Part shown: positions 25,191 to 37,814 of the stretch, one piece after another
Layout of the letters: every line of letters begins with the position of its first letter
How positions within the stretch are numbered: the stretch's first letter is position 1
Assembly: GCA_958510875.1 (NCBI GenBank)
Contig: OY294067.1
Location: 230,359,771-230,423,770, forward strand
Source of the DNA: Endomychus coccineus
Taxonomy: Eukaryota; Arthropoda; Insecta; Coleoptera; Endomychidae
DNA length: 64,000 bases
Direction of reading: 5' to 3'
Program-made: the position numbers and the translations under genes
Notes under the pieces: model-generated
What the model was told of the DNA's origin: nothing
Databases searched by the model: none
What the model saw: only the letters and a program-made list of their open reading frames with translations

Positions 25191-26314
25191 AGTAATGTAT
25201 ACAAATAATTATCAAGTTTAATTTCAATGAAGCATTCGATGATGAGAATTTGCACTCCTCTTGAAAATAAATTCAATTACTTACAATTTAACATTTCAAA
25301 GTTCATTCAATTCCTTCCTGCTACCAGCAACAACAATCATAATGCATTTATAAAATCAAAAGTACAATACAAATAAAAACCTTCACTGGAAATAATTCAA
25401 AACAAAATCTATGATGTATTTCAAACATGAAATTATACAATTCACAGGGAATTCGAATGAATTCAGAATCTAAAAATCTGTCTGAAATTATACCTTTCCT
25501 TTATTTAAAAAAATCATGCATGTAGAATACTTTCCAAATGTTGTCTTGAAAGGTAGTAAAATCGTTCCAATCTGAATCAAATTGCTTTCAAACAGAACAT
25601 TTTCATTTGAGACACTGCATTTGTTCTTATTCGTATATTTGTTTCCAGCTTTTCCTTCATGTTTTTATCATGCCCAAATTCTAATGTATTTTTATTTGCT
25701 TCCAAATTCATGATTGTTTTGCTAGATTTCAATTTGTATTGTAGTTTATTTCAATTGTATTTCATTCCCATTATATTTTGAATTCTTTCAATTGCATTTT
25801 GATGATGACAAAAAACAGAATATCTGTGAACTTTTGACACAATTTTGCCAGAAGTAAGTATCTCAAAAAAGGAAATCAATCAAATGACTTTCGTTACAGT
25901 GATAGAATGTTATATTATTCATAACTACGTAACTATATAATTGAAACTAATTAAATGTAAAACTTGAATATTGGATACTGGATATTAAGGATACTTACCT
26001 GACAACTATGTAATTATCACGTAGCCGTTAGAATTACAATTTCAATCGACTATTCACGATCGACATTAGGAACTGATAGTATAATTAGTAATTACGTTTC
26101 CATTTCAGTTCAGAATGGGTAAGAGCAACAAAGATAAAAAAACTTTGAACTCGACAATGATATTGCTCTTTGTATTGAAAACTTCCAAGAGAATAATTTC
26201 ATGGCAAAGAAAACATTAAGCGACCCTGAGGTATCCTGCATGTTTAGTTTTCTAGCGATTTTTTGAAGCATGAAGTGAAACCCAGAGGACCTAGAAATAG
26301 GTAAGCAATATGAA
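25191..26314. other. No gene recognised
   Basis: Strongly AT-rich spacer with no open frame of note. Confidence 0.55.
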
Positions 26315-26520
26315 TGTGAATAGTAGACTTCCGCGGATATCTTGAAAAATCTTGGCTTTTGTATGGATTCCGCGTCACAATAGCACGACTTGATGCCGAC
26401 GTTCCGCCAACCATTACAGGGGTCATCTTCAGGACAGTTTCAGTTCAAGCCTCAAGACTGCACTGAAGATGCCACCTGTAATGGTGACGCGAGATTCATC
26501 CGGAAGACAAAATTTTTCAA
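26315..26520. repeat. Foldback MITE, GAAACGT family, copy 3
   Basis: Contains the family words TCCGCGTCACAATAGCACG, TTGATGCCGACGTTCCGCCA and, inverted, CTGAAGATGCCACCTGTAAT. The right arm is shortened compared with the copy at 17 kb. A TTA microsatellite follows at 26537-26553. Confidence 0.65.
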
Positions 26521-26759
26521 TATGAATGTATCACATTATTATTATTATTATTCAATAGGATAAGCGTCGAGGATAAAATCCTATGTGACTCAATTGAACA
26601 TTTGTAGAAGCTAAATAAGACCTGATTGAGAAAAATACTAAATTGTATCAATATTACAAAATACTACAGCAAATAGAAAAATTAATTTATGATAAGACTT
26701 ATATTGGACTACATCAATTGCTGAAAAGCAGACAATCAATATGATTTTTGAATGAATTT

Positions 26760-28015
26760 ACGGAAGATTATTCAACAGTGACAGAGTTCAATGCATTCCA
26801 TACACCAAATACTTTATTGCAAATGAAATGTTGCCTACAGGATGTTTTATAATTTTCGTACCTTAATTTGAAAGAGTGACCACGTATACGCGGGTCCGCA
26901 TTAATGTTGAGTATATCACCGAGATTAACAGAAAATGTATTTTGAAGGATTCTATACGTTGTGATTAGATCACCACGTCTATATTCTGCTTTAGGAATTT
27001 TGAACAATCCCAAACGTTGCTAGTAATCCGGGCTAATAGTTCCAAACGGTATTCTCCTAGCTCTTCTCTGCTCTGATTCTATTAAAAAATTTCTATATCG
27101 TGCAAGCACTGGACATCACACCAAATTCAATTATAGGTATCACATAGGTTTTATAAAGAAAGAAAGATGTTCTCACAGACAGATTGGAAAAAACTTCATT
27201 TAACAAAAATATAGAAGTATTCCCACTCTTGCAGATTTCTTCAATGTGGTGCGACCACTGGAGGTTATCAGAGATGGTGACACTTAAGTTTTTCTGTGAA
27301 GTAACCGTGCTCAACTGCAACCCATTAGAATGATAGTATATATGTCGATTGCTTGTTCCAATGTGAAGTATAGTGCATTTGCTCGTATTTAATGGTATCA
27401 GTCATGAATGACACCATTTCAAACTGATGTCCAAATCACGTTAAAGCGGATGGTGATGTAAAAAACGGTTGGTATACAACCTGATATCGTCTGCATATAG
27501 CGATCATGTAGAGGAAACTAGTCCAGGAATATCGGAAGAATAAACTGAGAATAATAATGGACCAATCACAGGTCCCTGAGGTACACCGCTAACTTCATCT
27601 ACGTATTGTGAAAAACTTGAAGCAATTTTTACTTCGAATTTACGACCAGAAAGAAAAGTTGATATCCAACCCAATAGCTCGCCCTGAAAGTCATAGTGTT
27701 CCAATTTAGCTAGGAGACGCAATTTGGGAACCTTATCAAAGGCTTCACTGAGATCCAGATAGATCACGTCTATCGAAATGTTATTTGTTATCTGTAGCCA
27801 GTGACCAATCATTCACACATAAAAGTAGGTTCTTAGATATAGACCTCTCCCAGGTAGGAATTCGGGTTGCTTTTCCGGAATAAAGTTGTGTTCAAACGCA
27901 AACGCTAACATGGCGGCAATTATGATACATTCCATTAATTCAACTTTGATGGGAGTGATGCTTATTGGACGATAGTTTTCACCTAGTAACTCATCCTCTT
28001 TTTTGTGCACAGCCG
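26760..28015 (-). mobile_element. LINE (CR1-like) reverse transcriptase fragment
   Basis: Minus-strand blocks in order: ENYRPISITPIKVELMECII near 27985, a degenerate GFLPGRG, then DVIYLDLSEAFDKVP (RT block A with its catalytic D), SGVPQGPVIGPLLF, the C-terminal WSHHIEEICK and AYVPIIEFGV-like thumb region, and FKIPKAEYRRGDLITTYRIL. The YADD-type catalytic box falls in sequence lost between 27504 and 27320, where the frame is broken. The 5' truncation is near 28015. It is non-functional. Confidence 0.7.
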
Positions 28016-29300
28016 CAACGTCTACATTGTTGGAGGTATGAATTTAATACCGTGAACTGAACCTTGTTTATTTTACTTTTAGATTATTCGGACAATGTAA
28101 TTTTCTGTTAATGTTTATAATTAAGACGCAAAATCTATTGCTAGGGTAAATAAGATAGCGATTTGGCATTTTCGACTAGCTTCAATACAAGAAGTTCATC
28201 ACTGAAGGACAACTGTTCATTTATGTAATATCCAGTTCTTTTTGATTATATCCACCATCTTAAGAGTCTATCTACACCTTAAGAAAAATCTAGGTCTAGG
28301 TAGTATGTTAACAGAATTGAATTTTGAAATTTTAATAAACGCTATGTCCTTTTTATTTTATCTTAGGAACAAATTCACACTTTCAATTTATACCTTCACA
28401 GTGAATTACGAATCGAATGTATTGGGTAGATCATCTTCAAACGAAACTGAATTTCTTCAGAATACCTCTAGAAATTGCAAGTTACCACTCCAAGAAAATG
28501 CTATAATATTATTTGAAATACACAGTATTTCCTGAAGCTTATTCAATTCTGAATGATATTATGTACGTAACATGCTTTTCAAATTATAATTATAACTACA
28601 GGGCATTATGTACGATGTTATTTTATTTAAAAGTTCACGTATGGTCATGGTTCTACAGTTCAATATATGTATTATTCAATATGCACGGCTGTTATTAAAT
28701 CAATATGTTATTTGTGTGGGAACACTAATTTTTGATAATTGCATACTGAAATTTCCCATTGATGAAATACAAAACAAGTTGCAAATGGGTGCTTCGTTGA
28801 AATATGGGAAATATTTGGTTCTATATCTTTATTTCTAATTTAGTACATAATACTATATGAATTATTGCTGTTTCATAAAAATGATTAAGACTTAATAATT
28901 TATGACATTCATAAAGTGTTCCATCTAAAGAAATGTAAATTATGCACGTTTTTGCTCCAAACCATGTGGTCAGAATTTCCAGCTCGGTCTAATACAAGTG
29001 CAGATTCGGTCTTCTGTCTCTCACGTAATCATCGACTGTACGGAGGTACGTATAAATATATAATATATATGTGTAAAGATTATACATAACCTTTGAGTGA
29101 AATCAATCAATCAAACAATCGATGAAGCCATGGAAACTCCGTTTACTTACGCTTACTCCCGAATTCGGAGGAATTTGTCAGAAGCTGTACTCTTGATGAA
29201 TCAAGGTGATCATATGTCTGTCAAAGTTAAACTTCCACACTTCTATCTAAATTTAAATAGAATCAGAAATAGCCGTTACGCTGACGTCCCGGCTATTTTC
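28016..29300. other. No gene recognised
   Basis: AT-rich spacer. A frame from ATG 29097 is coding-like for about 60 codons, then runs into the LINE 3' end near 29300. It could be a host exon cut by the LINE insertion, but I see no splice signals that settle this. Confidence 0.4.
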
Positions 29301-29619
29301 GTTTTCATTTTTTTTTTATTCCATTCATTTAATCAGGTGTTAATACAACAATTATCAATACATGACATTTGCCCTGCTGAGATGGGTTTTCCATCTATGC
29401 GCAGGCCTGATTCTTAACAATAATAACTTAAAAACTGAATAATAAATTCTAATTTAAGCCTATTTCCATTTGCACATGTTTTCCTTATTTAACTAATTAA
29501 CATTAATCAATCATTCAGCTCAATCTTTTTGATAAACTTAACTTATTGCATTTTTCAATGGAATTTTTACTAATTATTTTTTTTCGGTTTACAGCTGTTA
29601 AGTCTTTCAAGTTTTTTTA

Positions 29620-32460
29620 ATTATTTGGCAATGCATTAAACAACGATCTCGCAACATATCCATTTCTTTCTTGTCACACAGTTTTGTAACATTTGATTAA
29701 ACTTAAATTATTATTCCTTGTAAAATTTCTACTTTCATGATCAGTATTTGAATTTATATGATTGTACAGCAATGCTCCCAATTTGTACTTTTCTTTTATT
29801 GTAAGTAACTTATGTTGCTTGAATGGTTCGTCTAGCTCAATTGTTGAATCTTTAAAGTTTATTATTCTTAGCACTCTCAATTGGATTTTCATTACAGGTT
29901 TAATATATTTATTATAAGTTCCCCCCCGTGCTAGTATTCCGTAAAAAATTATCGGACAGAATAGTGCATGATACACCTGCGGCAACTCCGGTGTCCCCAA
30001 AATGTATCTCAACCTATATACAACATAAATTATATATCTCACTTTTTTGATAATACTTTGTATGTGCTCGGTCCACCTTAGATGTTGATCTATATGTACC
30101 CCCAGATACTTTGTACATGCGACTCTTGACAACTCGCTACAACTACATTTTTCTTTATTACAATCATTTTTATGAACTTTTATGCAACAATTTTCAGGAA
30201 TACTGTCAACGTAATTGTCAAAGGTCACATACACAGTTTTCTGTGGGTTTACTTTTAGTATATTAACTTTATGTTCTTCATCTAATAAATTTATATATTC
30301 TTGTGCTCGTAATATAGCCGTTTCCCAATTTTCCGCTTCACACAATGTTACCGTATCATCAGCAAAAGAAATTAACTCTCCATGTACTTCTTTACTCAAA
30401 ATAGAGTTCATATATATCAAAAATAGTATCGGACCAAGATTTGACCCCTGCGGTACACCGTATTCAATTTCTTTAGTTGTGCTAGTAACTCCGTTTAGTC
30501 TTACTTTTTGTTTCGATTTACAAGATAACTTTCAAAAGTTGATTAGTGACACCCCTTACTCCGATTTCATATAGTTTATCCAACAATATTTTCCTGTCAA
30601 CCGTGTCGAAAGCCTTAGCCAGATCCAAAAATATCGCAACCGTGAGTCTACTAATATCTAGTTTTTCATATATGTAATTTGTTAAATGCGTAATTGCATC
30701 TTCAGTTGATTTTTTTTCTCCTAAACCCATATTGCCTACTCGATAACAATTTGTTGGCGTCTAGATATTTATTTAACCTTTTACATATGACCTTTTCAGA
30801 AATTTCAGCTACATTTGATATGAGTGATATAGGACGATAATTTCCCACATCACTCCCATCATCGGACTTATATATAGGTATAACTTCGGCCACTTTGAAG
30901 TCCACCAGTAGCTATCATTCTATTTATGAGCTCCGCAAGTGCATCAGCAATATATATACCTATTTTCTGTAGTACATCAATAGTTATTTTATCTACCCCA
31001 CCCTTTTTCTTCATATTCATTTTACCTACTATTTGCAGAATTTCCATTGGATCTGTTGGCTCTAGAAACATTGAGGAATTATTATAATTATCTTTACTCT
31101 GACTATTATTTTCAACATTTTGGCTTTTTAATTTATCAGACATGGCTTTGCCTATACTTGAAAAATTACTATTCATATGATTTGCCATGTCATGGTTTTC
31201 ATTAATTACTATATTATCTATCAAAAATTCAATTTCGTTATTGTTAAACTTTTTCTCTCTTTTACTAAGCTTGCTATTGACAAAATTCCACATTTCTTTT
31301 GTGGTGTTTTAATTTTTTCCAAAATCTAGTCTTTCTTTATTAGATTCAGCCTTTTTCAATTCTTTATTATAATATTTGAGAAATTTTTTATACTTTTCAT
31401 TCGTTTGTTCACATTCTGGATTATTTTTACATTTATGGTACATAGATTTTTATATCTTACTTAATCTTATAATATTCGAGTCTACCCATGACTTATTTTT
31501 GATTTTTTCATTATTATACAAAATTTGATATGTTGATTGATCGATTATATACTCCTATTTACTTATAAACCTAATTGTGCAATCATTCATATTATCATCT
31601 ACAATTATACTTTCCCAATTTATTCCCTTAGTTAGGCATCCTAATTTATTATAATTAATTATATTAACTAATCTATTTACAGGTTTAATAACTTCTTCAG
31701 ATTTAAAATTTACACTCACAAATAGCGGATAGTGATCGCTTATTGTATCATGAAGTACAGCAGATTTTATTTTTCTATTTTCTGTATTACAAAAAATGTG
31801 ATCTATACACGTATTTGAATTTTTTACAGATCCAGTCACGCCATTCACACAAGAGAAAAATCCAAACCTCATACGATTGTTCTCATAATCTTCGACTATC
31901 TCACTTACCTCCATTAAATTGATATTAAAATCGCCAATTATCAGATGATTCTTCTTCTTCTTAGATCGGATTAAGAACTTGTGTAATTCAGCGACAAAAT
32001 TTACTACATTTACTCCGTGTGATCGATAAGATAGACGTAATGTACAGTTTTTGTTTATCATCAATCTGTATCTCGGCGTGCAGGGCAGCAATTTCTCCTA
32101 TGTTCATTACACTAGTACTATGTGCCATTTTTTTTGATATGTATACCATTACTCCATCTGCTTGATTTATCTCGCAATTATTGTAAGTGCAGTCATATCC
32201 TTGTAGTACGTACAAGCATTTTTCATGTACTTTCCATGTTTCTGATAGAATTAAAATAGATGGTTTAATTTCAAGTTGATCTATTTTAACGTAGAACTCC
32301 TCAAAATTCTTATTTATACTTCTAATATTAGTATATAGAATATGGATATCATTTTCTGGACTATATATATTGTTTATAGCTTCTAGTGAATCACACTCAT
32401 GCTCTTCGTTCTCAATATAATTTCCACTTAAATTTATTATACTATCAGCCGTAATTAATT
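29620..32460 (-). pseudogene. LINE ORF2: APE endonuclease plus reverse transcriptase
   Basis: From about 32460: IHILYTNIRSINKNF and SILILSETW (metal-binding E), then LIIGDFNINLME (the catalytic D and N) and HDTISDHYPLF (the SDH box), all needed for an APE-type nuclease and all intact. Frames then break near 31550 and 31300. RT blocks follow: NYRPISLISN, QYGFRR, FLDLAKAFDTV (first catalytic Asp), GVPQGSNLGPILF, LISFADDTVTL (the DD pair intact), then KYLGVHIDQHLRW. The stop TGA at 29674-29676 is premature: the same frame continues with a typical tail (ARSLFNALPNN) to about 29620. No RNase H domain or zinc knuckle was seen. Catalytic residues are intact, so the loss of function comes from frameshifts only. 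Confidence 0.8.
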
Positions 32461-32682
32461 TTTAATTTAGTCAATTTAATCATATATTTATGAGAATCGC
32501 AATTTCTATAATCGCTTGCAGCATGATCGATTTTCAATTTCAACTTGTATTCCTCATTAGCATTTGTATATATATATATACATATATATCTTATCCACCC
32601 TTATTTTTTTTTGCTATTTTATTACCTAACGTAGGTGTTCTATTTTTTTATCCTGTTTATTCCTTTCTTCAATTCCAGCACT

Positions 32683-33560
32683 TCACAAAAATTTTCGTTG
32701 TTCAGTTGGTTCCAGGTTTTCGTTTGTGGGTTGTGTCACGTTATCTGGTTGTCTCTCAAACACTTCAGAATCTGAGTATTCTGATTCGCTTTGCTTTCTT
32801 CCTGGGGTGGGTGGAGCGCTATTTGATTTAATGTTACTTGGTTGATTCAAGTTCTCTTCGATGATTTTCAGGTCTTCCACTGTAAATGTCTCTCCATTTA
32901 TTTGAAGGGTGTTTTTCTTGATTAATGCTCTGTAGTTTTCATCCCTGGCTCATTTCAAGTGCTTGCGAAAAATTTTTTGTTCGTCTTGTTCTTTTATGGT
33001 TCGATCTTTGTTGACAAGAATGTTTGTGCATTTTAAATTCACAGAGGACTGTATTATTTCTTTCACCTTGAAATTTGGCAAAAATTCCAACTTGATTGGT
33101 TTGATAGTGGCTTTTCCTAATGTATATATGTTGCTCAGGTCACTTTTCTCAACTACTATATTTAGAGATTTTTCAAATTTTTCATTGATAGATTTCAGGA
33201 GCTCTTTCTCTGTATTATTTTTTGATTCTATTCCATGTGCGATTATATTGTTTTTTCGGAGGTGTTGTTCTAATTTTTCGACCTTGCTTTCAATTTTTAT
33301 GGTTTGATTTTCCAAATTTCGAATTTTATCATTTGCAGCTTGTAGTTTATCAGCTGATTTTATTATCAAAATGTTCTTTTATTTCGTTTTTACTTCTATT
33401 TATTGCCTCAAGTAGTTGTGCGTTTGTAATATTATTCATATTAAAGGATGGTTTATTTAAATTTTTACAGCTTGCGAGTGTCTGATTTCCTTTAGGTATC
33501 AGCTGTGTTACAGGGATGATGTACCGTGTTCTTATATCACATTCCAATTTATAATCTGAC
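32683..33560 (-). pseudogene. LINE ORF1: coiled-coil RNA-binding-type protein
   Basis: Three adjoining minus-strand frames: a start near 33547, then a long heptad-rich segment (33369-32950: KLQAANDKIRNLENQTIKIE and onward, then SDLSNIYTLG and LEFLPNFKVKEII) and an acidic S/P-rich tail to 32683. The order coiled coil, then an RRM-like region, then tail fits ORF1 proteins of CR1/L1-like LINEs, which trimerise and bind the element RNA. Two frame breaks separate the pieces. Confidence 0.6.
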
Positions 33561-33600
33561 TGTAGAAGTCAGCACTTCAATATAACAGAATTTCCAAGTA

Positions 33601-34336
33601 ATTCCTAATTATATTTGATTGAACGGCAATTTAGAATACTTCTCACTACAAATGTTCTTGAGCATATACTGCATTTTGTTACATACTTATTTTATTTAGT
33701 TTTCATTATTACAATTCAGGTTTATATAACTTTTTCAACATTTATTTTATAGCAAAGTAGTCCGCACAACATCATCACCACACGACTTCGTTTGAATCTG
33801 TATGCTTATATTATATCTCTGATGCTACTCACAGAATAGTCTTGTAACACGACAAATTTGATCTACGGTGAATTTCTGATTTCTTGATGAATTTTTTCAA
33901 CACTGTCTGGAATAGACTGAGGCGCCCTATTTTCCATTATGGGAATCTTACATAATACAATCGAACATCATGAAAATAAGCTGCAAATGAAATTTACAAT
34001 GGAAATCAATGAACCATATGATAAAAAACTATAATGTAACATAATAGTATGTGGAATAACAATTTAAACATAGTTTGAATCGATATAAGATTGAAATGCG
34101 ACATTGCAGATACAAATATAATTGAAATATGCGCTTTGGATTTGAAATTCAAACAAATGCTAGAATATTCAGGAATACATGAAATAATTTAAATTTACTT
34201 CACATTACATATAAAAATTGACAAAATTTGAACTACAGTAAATCATATTATATTTGAATTCCAATTTTAGTTACAAGTTATAATAGAATATATTTTTGAT
34301 AGAGAAACAACAATTTAGATATCATGATGACAATGT
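33601..34336. other. No gene recognised
   Basis: AT-rich spacer between the LINE promoter end and the mariner. Confidence 0.55.
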
Positions 34337-34340
34337 AGTA

Positions 34341-35110
34341 TACAAGGTCAGTCTCAAAAGTATCCGACTTGCATTCATGTCTTCGCGCCACAACTCTCGC
34401 TACTAACGCCTTAATTACTGATGAGACGCCTTAGTTCCGGCGCAGGGTGTATTTCTTTACTACGTCTTTTTTGCGTTCGTCAGATATTGTTTATTGCTAA
34501 AAATGACGGAAGAAACTGAACAACGAATTTGCATGAAATTTTGTTTTAATCTTGGCAAAAGTAGTGTGGAAACTATTGAAATGTTACAAACGGTCTTTGG
34601 AGACGAGTGTATGGGCCAAACACAAATAAAAGAATGGTATAAGCGGTTTAAAAGTGGCCGCAGATCTTTTGACAGTGATTATCGTTCTAGTCGACCTTCG
34701 ACGGGAACAACATCGGATAATGTCGAGCGTGTGCGAGTTGCGATTGTACAAGATCGCAAGAAGTACTGTTTGGCGAATTTTAACGGAGAATTTGGGAATG
34801 ATTCGTGTGCATTCAAAATTCATACCAAAACTGCTCTCAGAACAGCAAAAAAACGTTCGATTAGAAATCGCTCAAGACAATCTGGAAATGATCAACAGTG
34901 ATGAAAATTTTCTCAAAAAGGTTATTACTGGTGATGAATCATGAAAATGCCGCCTAAAGGACACCGATTAGACGACAAAGAAACTGTTGAAACTATTGCG
35001 ACAAACGCACTAAAGACAATTCCAGAGAGCATCGATATGAGCGTGTTGTTCAATCAAATGGTGACTACTTTGATGGATGCCACCAATTGTATGACGAAGA
35101 GTGAAGTAAA
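34341..35110 (+). mobile_element. Mariner (mos-type) transposon relic with internal deletion
   Basis: The left end reads AAGGTCAGTCTCAAAAGTAT, a mariner-like terminal repeat next to TA. ATG 34503 opens the transposase: helix-turn-helix part (VETIEMLQTVFGDEC, QIKEWYKRFKSG, then RPSTGTT). After one frameshift near 34750 comes STVWRILTENLGM and VITGDES, which holds the first catalytic Asp. Then a large deletion removes the second and third Asp. Only the C-terminal piece (KGHRLDDKETVETIATNAL) remains to about 35097. The right terminal repeat is not visible; a satellite begins there. Dead copy. Confidence 0.75.
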
Positions 35111-35432
35111 ATGAAGTAAGTCTAGTAAAGTGGAGTAAAGTGAAGTGAAGTGAAGGTAAGTGAAGTTAAGTGAAGTAAAGCGAAGTTCAGTAGTGAACTA
35201 AAGTGGAGTAAAGTGGAGTAAAGTGAAGTAAGGGGAGGAAAGTGAAGTAAAGTGAAGTAAAGTGAAGAAAAATGAAGTGGCGTGAAGTAAAGTGAAGTAA
35301 TGTGAAGAAAGTGAAGTAAAGTAAAGTGGAGTGAAGTTAAATGAAGTTAAGTGAAGTAAAGTAAAGTTGATTGAAGTAAAGAGAAGTAAAGTGAAGTAAA
35401 GTGATATAAAGTGGAGTAAAGTAAAGTGAAGA
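35098..35432. repeat. (GAAGTAAAGT)n decamer satellite
   Basis: Over 300 bp made of variants of the 10-bp word GAAGTAAAGT, with units of 9-11 bp. The long minus-strand open frame here (repeats of FTLLH) is an artefact of the tandem repeat. Confidence 0.9.
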
Positions 35433-35770
35433 ATTATTGGTTCCGATACAATACAGTTTTGTTCTGCACGATTCATGATGCAGTAAACTATGTCGTTCTG
35501 TACTATTAACAGGAACAGTAAAAGGAAAATCACAAGCTCGATAAAGAATACCTTCATAATATAAAAGCATTAGCTAATATTCAAATGAAGATGCCTTGAC
35601 ATCATACATCGAATCCAGAAAGAAATCCTTGTTAATTTATCAGTTTAGGAGCTTATCGAATGTTAAAAATGGATTGTTAAACAGAAAGTGTATTGTTTTT
35701 AAACATGTTATATAGTAATTTACAGACAGAAGTAGGAAGCTCGTTGAAATGTTTTAAGCCAACCCATCAA

Positions 35771-37810
35771 CTCCCAGGCATAGGAAAATATAAAAACACG
35801 CTTTTCGGACAAGATATATTTATTATTTCACATTTGAAAAATGAGTTTTTGAATAAAAAAAAAATTTAAAAAATCAAGAACATAAAAAAACATGATGGTG
35901 AGTCGTACACGCACCACTGGTGAGAAAAGTAAATATTTTTTTTTTGCATTTACAAAAATAAAGCTGACAAATCTTCATGAAGAGTAATAACTATACACTA
36001 GGGTACAAAATAAAATAGTTGGGCCCGATCAAGATGATGAATACCAAAGCTATGTCAGTTTGCTCTTTGGTGCACGAACGCATCACTGGTAAGAATTAAC
36101 AACCAAATTATCTACCTTTGGTGATATTTTACGAAGCATGACACGTGTAAATGTTCTCTACATTTTCCACAAATATAAATTGTCTGGTTATGACATACTC
36201 TACATCTTCTCCGTGCTTTAGTTTCATGAGCTATGAGAATATGACCAATGTTATCAAACCGAATTTCAGCAACAGGGCAACATTTCTTACGACGTATTCC
36301 CTCTCATTTTTCAAGAGACGTGAAGCAACGTATGATTTGAAATCAAGTTGATACATTTTTGTTTGATTGGCTATGTTATAGAGCTTCCAAGCATTCACAA
36401 CCATACTATCTAGAGCATTGCGAAATATGGGCCACCACCATTTCTTCCCCAATACTCTACACCTATAATTTGCAATACCGTTCTCATGGAGGTCAACCCC
36501 TCCCATAGATCTATTATATTTGGTAATGGCATGAAGCTGGGATACCTTGATTTCCTTTTTTTCTTTTAGATTATATCGTTTTACATGAGTTATTGGTTGT
36601 ACATTGAAAACATTGCTGCAGACAGTAACCGTAGAGTTATCATTCCAGCGCACGTGGGAAATTTTAGTGTTTTCCTCAAATGCAGAAACATAAGAACCTC
36701 GCTCCCGCTTAGAAAATTGTTTTGAATTTCCGAGTGGGCAGTGGTGCGTTCTATTATCTCGTATTGTTCCTGTTGCAAAAAATCCTTCATTTTTCAATTG
36801 TTGAAATTGTTGATATGACGAAAAAAAATTATCGAAGAAAATTTGATGCGACATGGAAAGAAGACTCATTACAACAACAGATTCCCGGGATATTGCGGAA
36901 TGAGTATACTCAATTTCCCCTTTCCCCCATTTCGTCTTAGAAAGAACCTTACGTGATGATCCACGAGCTAAGCGTTTTCTTTTGGATGCCAAATCCTCTT
37001 CATCTGATGAACTTCACTCATCCTGTTCATCTCCTCGCACATCATCATGTGAATCAGGCACGTGTAGTTCAAAAGTTCCAGCTATATCAGTCGGTTAATT
37101 TTCTGGTGAATAGTGTTCATCCTCAATGTTTTCCTCGTCTGTGAGCGTATCAACATCTGGAGGTATATAGACTACATCAATGACATCTAGAAAAGAAATC
37201 TACTATGATATCTTGCATGAAGAATACCTATTCATTATGACAATTATATTCCAAACAATCATAATTACCTTCTTGTCTCTGTCTTTCTAGTTCATCAACA
37301 GCTTCCTCTAAAGCTGCTTCTAGTTCTTTTTGGGTCAAAATCTTTCTGAAAGACATTTTCAGTCACTTCGATAACCTAACAACTACCCCGCAACATCAAT
37401 GAATCGGTTTTGAATTATTCTCACGTAGGCTCACAGCTTAGGTAAACTTGTCTGAGCTTGTCGAAATATCGCTAGAGCTCACGCACGATACCAGTGATGC
37501 GCGAACGCATTGTTCATGTGTGATATATCATTGTGTCACTAAATGACTACACATTGATGAAAACTGAAATAAAAATTTTGAATCTGAATTGTATTTTGTC
37601 AGTGCCAACAAAATGTATACAGCCAAAGTAATTTTCACCCCACTTTAGAGTGCACTAAAATCTGAGATTTCCTTCTGATCTAACGTTACATATTTTTATT
37701 CAACAGTATTAGCATGATGAAAGGTAATACCGAGTGATTTTCGCGATATCAACAATATCTTGCCCGCCAAAAAATATTAACGTTGCGATGCGTGAACGCA
37801 CCGCTGGGAG
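35771..37810 (-). mobile_element. piggyBac-family transposon, 2,040 bp, with both ends
   Basis: The right end is CTGGGAG followed by TTAA (37811-37814) and the left end is CTCCCAG preceded by TCAA (35767-35770), so the ends are inverted and the TTAA target site is present on one side and mutated on the other. Subterminal repeats related to GGTGCGTGAACGCA occur near both ends (35905, 36070, 37495, 37790), probable transposase binding sites. The transposase gene is on the minus strand. piggyBac enzymes cut and paste precisely at TTAA. Confidence 0.8.
36112..37356 (-). pseudogene. piggyBac transposase (PGBD-like), two exons, disabled
   Basis: ATG 37356-37354 opens exon 1 (29 codons, acidic, QKELEAALEEAVDELERQRQ). 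An 82-bp GT-AG intron (37268-37187) follows and exon 2 starts in phase. In-frame stops are TAA at 37097-37095 and TGA at 37016-37014. The main open stretch (253 codons from 36992) has the three family Asp positions: FFDNFFSS, WNDNSTV and MGGVDLHENG at about residues 54, 118 and 167. The spacing between the basic start and the first Asp is too short, so part of the DNA-binding region is deleted. A one-base frameshift near 36290 separates the body from an intact C-terminal zinc domain (RRRCRVC, ICGKCREHLHVSC) ending at TAG 36114-36112. It is the likely source of the flanking termini, and is inactive now. Confidence 0.8.
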
Positions 37811-37814
37811 TTAA

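Larger units (their letters stand above)
29305..33600 (-). mobile_element. Nearly full-length LINE (CR1/jockey-like), inactive
   Basis: Transcribed on the minus strand from about 33600 to a T10 run at 29309-29320 that represents its 3' A-tail or a 3' A-rich end. It keeps the standard order: coiled-coil ORF1, then ORF2 with APE endonuclease and reverse transcriptase. It is interrupted by frameshifts and stops. Only one copy of this family is evident in the window. A non-LTR element of this kind copies itself by nicking target DNA with the endonuclease and priming reverse transcription there. Confidence 0.8.

Noticed and set aside
35198..35557. 119-codon minus-strand frame with FTLLH repeats
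   Set aside because: Product of the decamer satellite.
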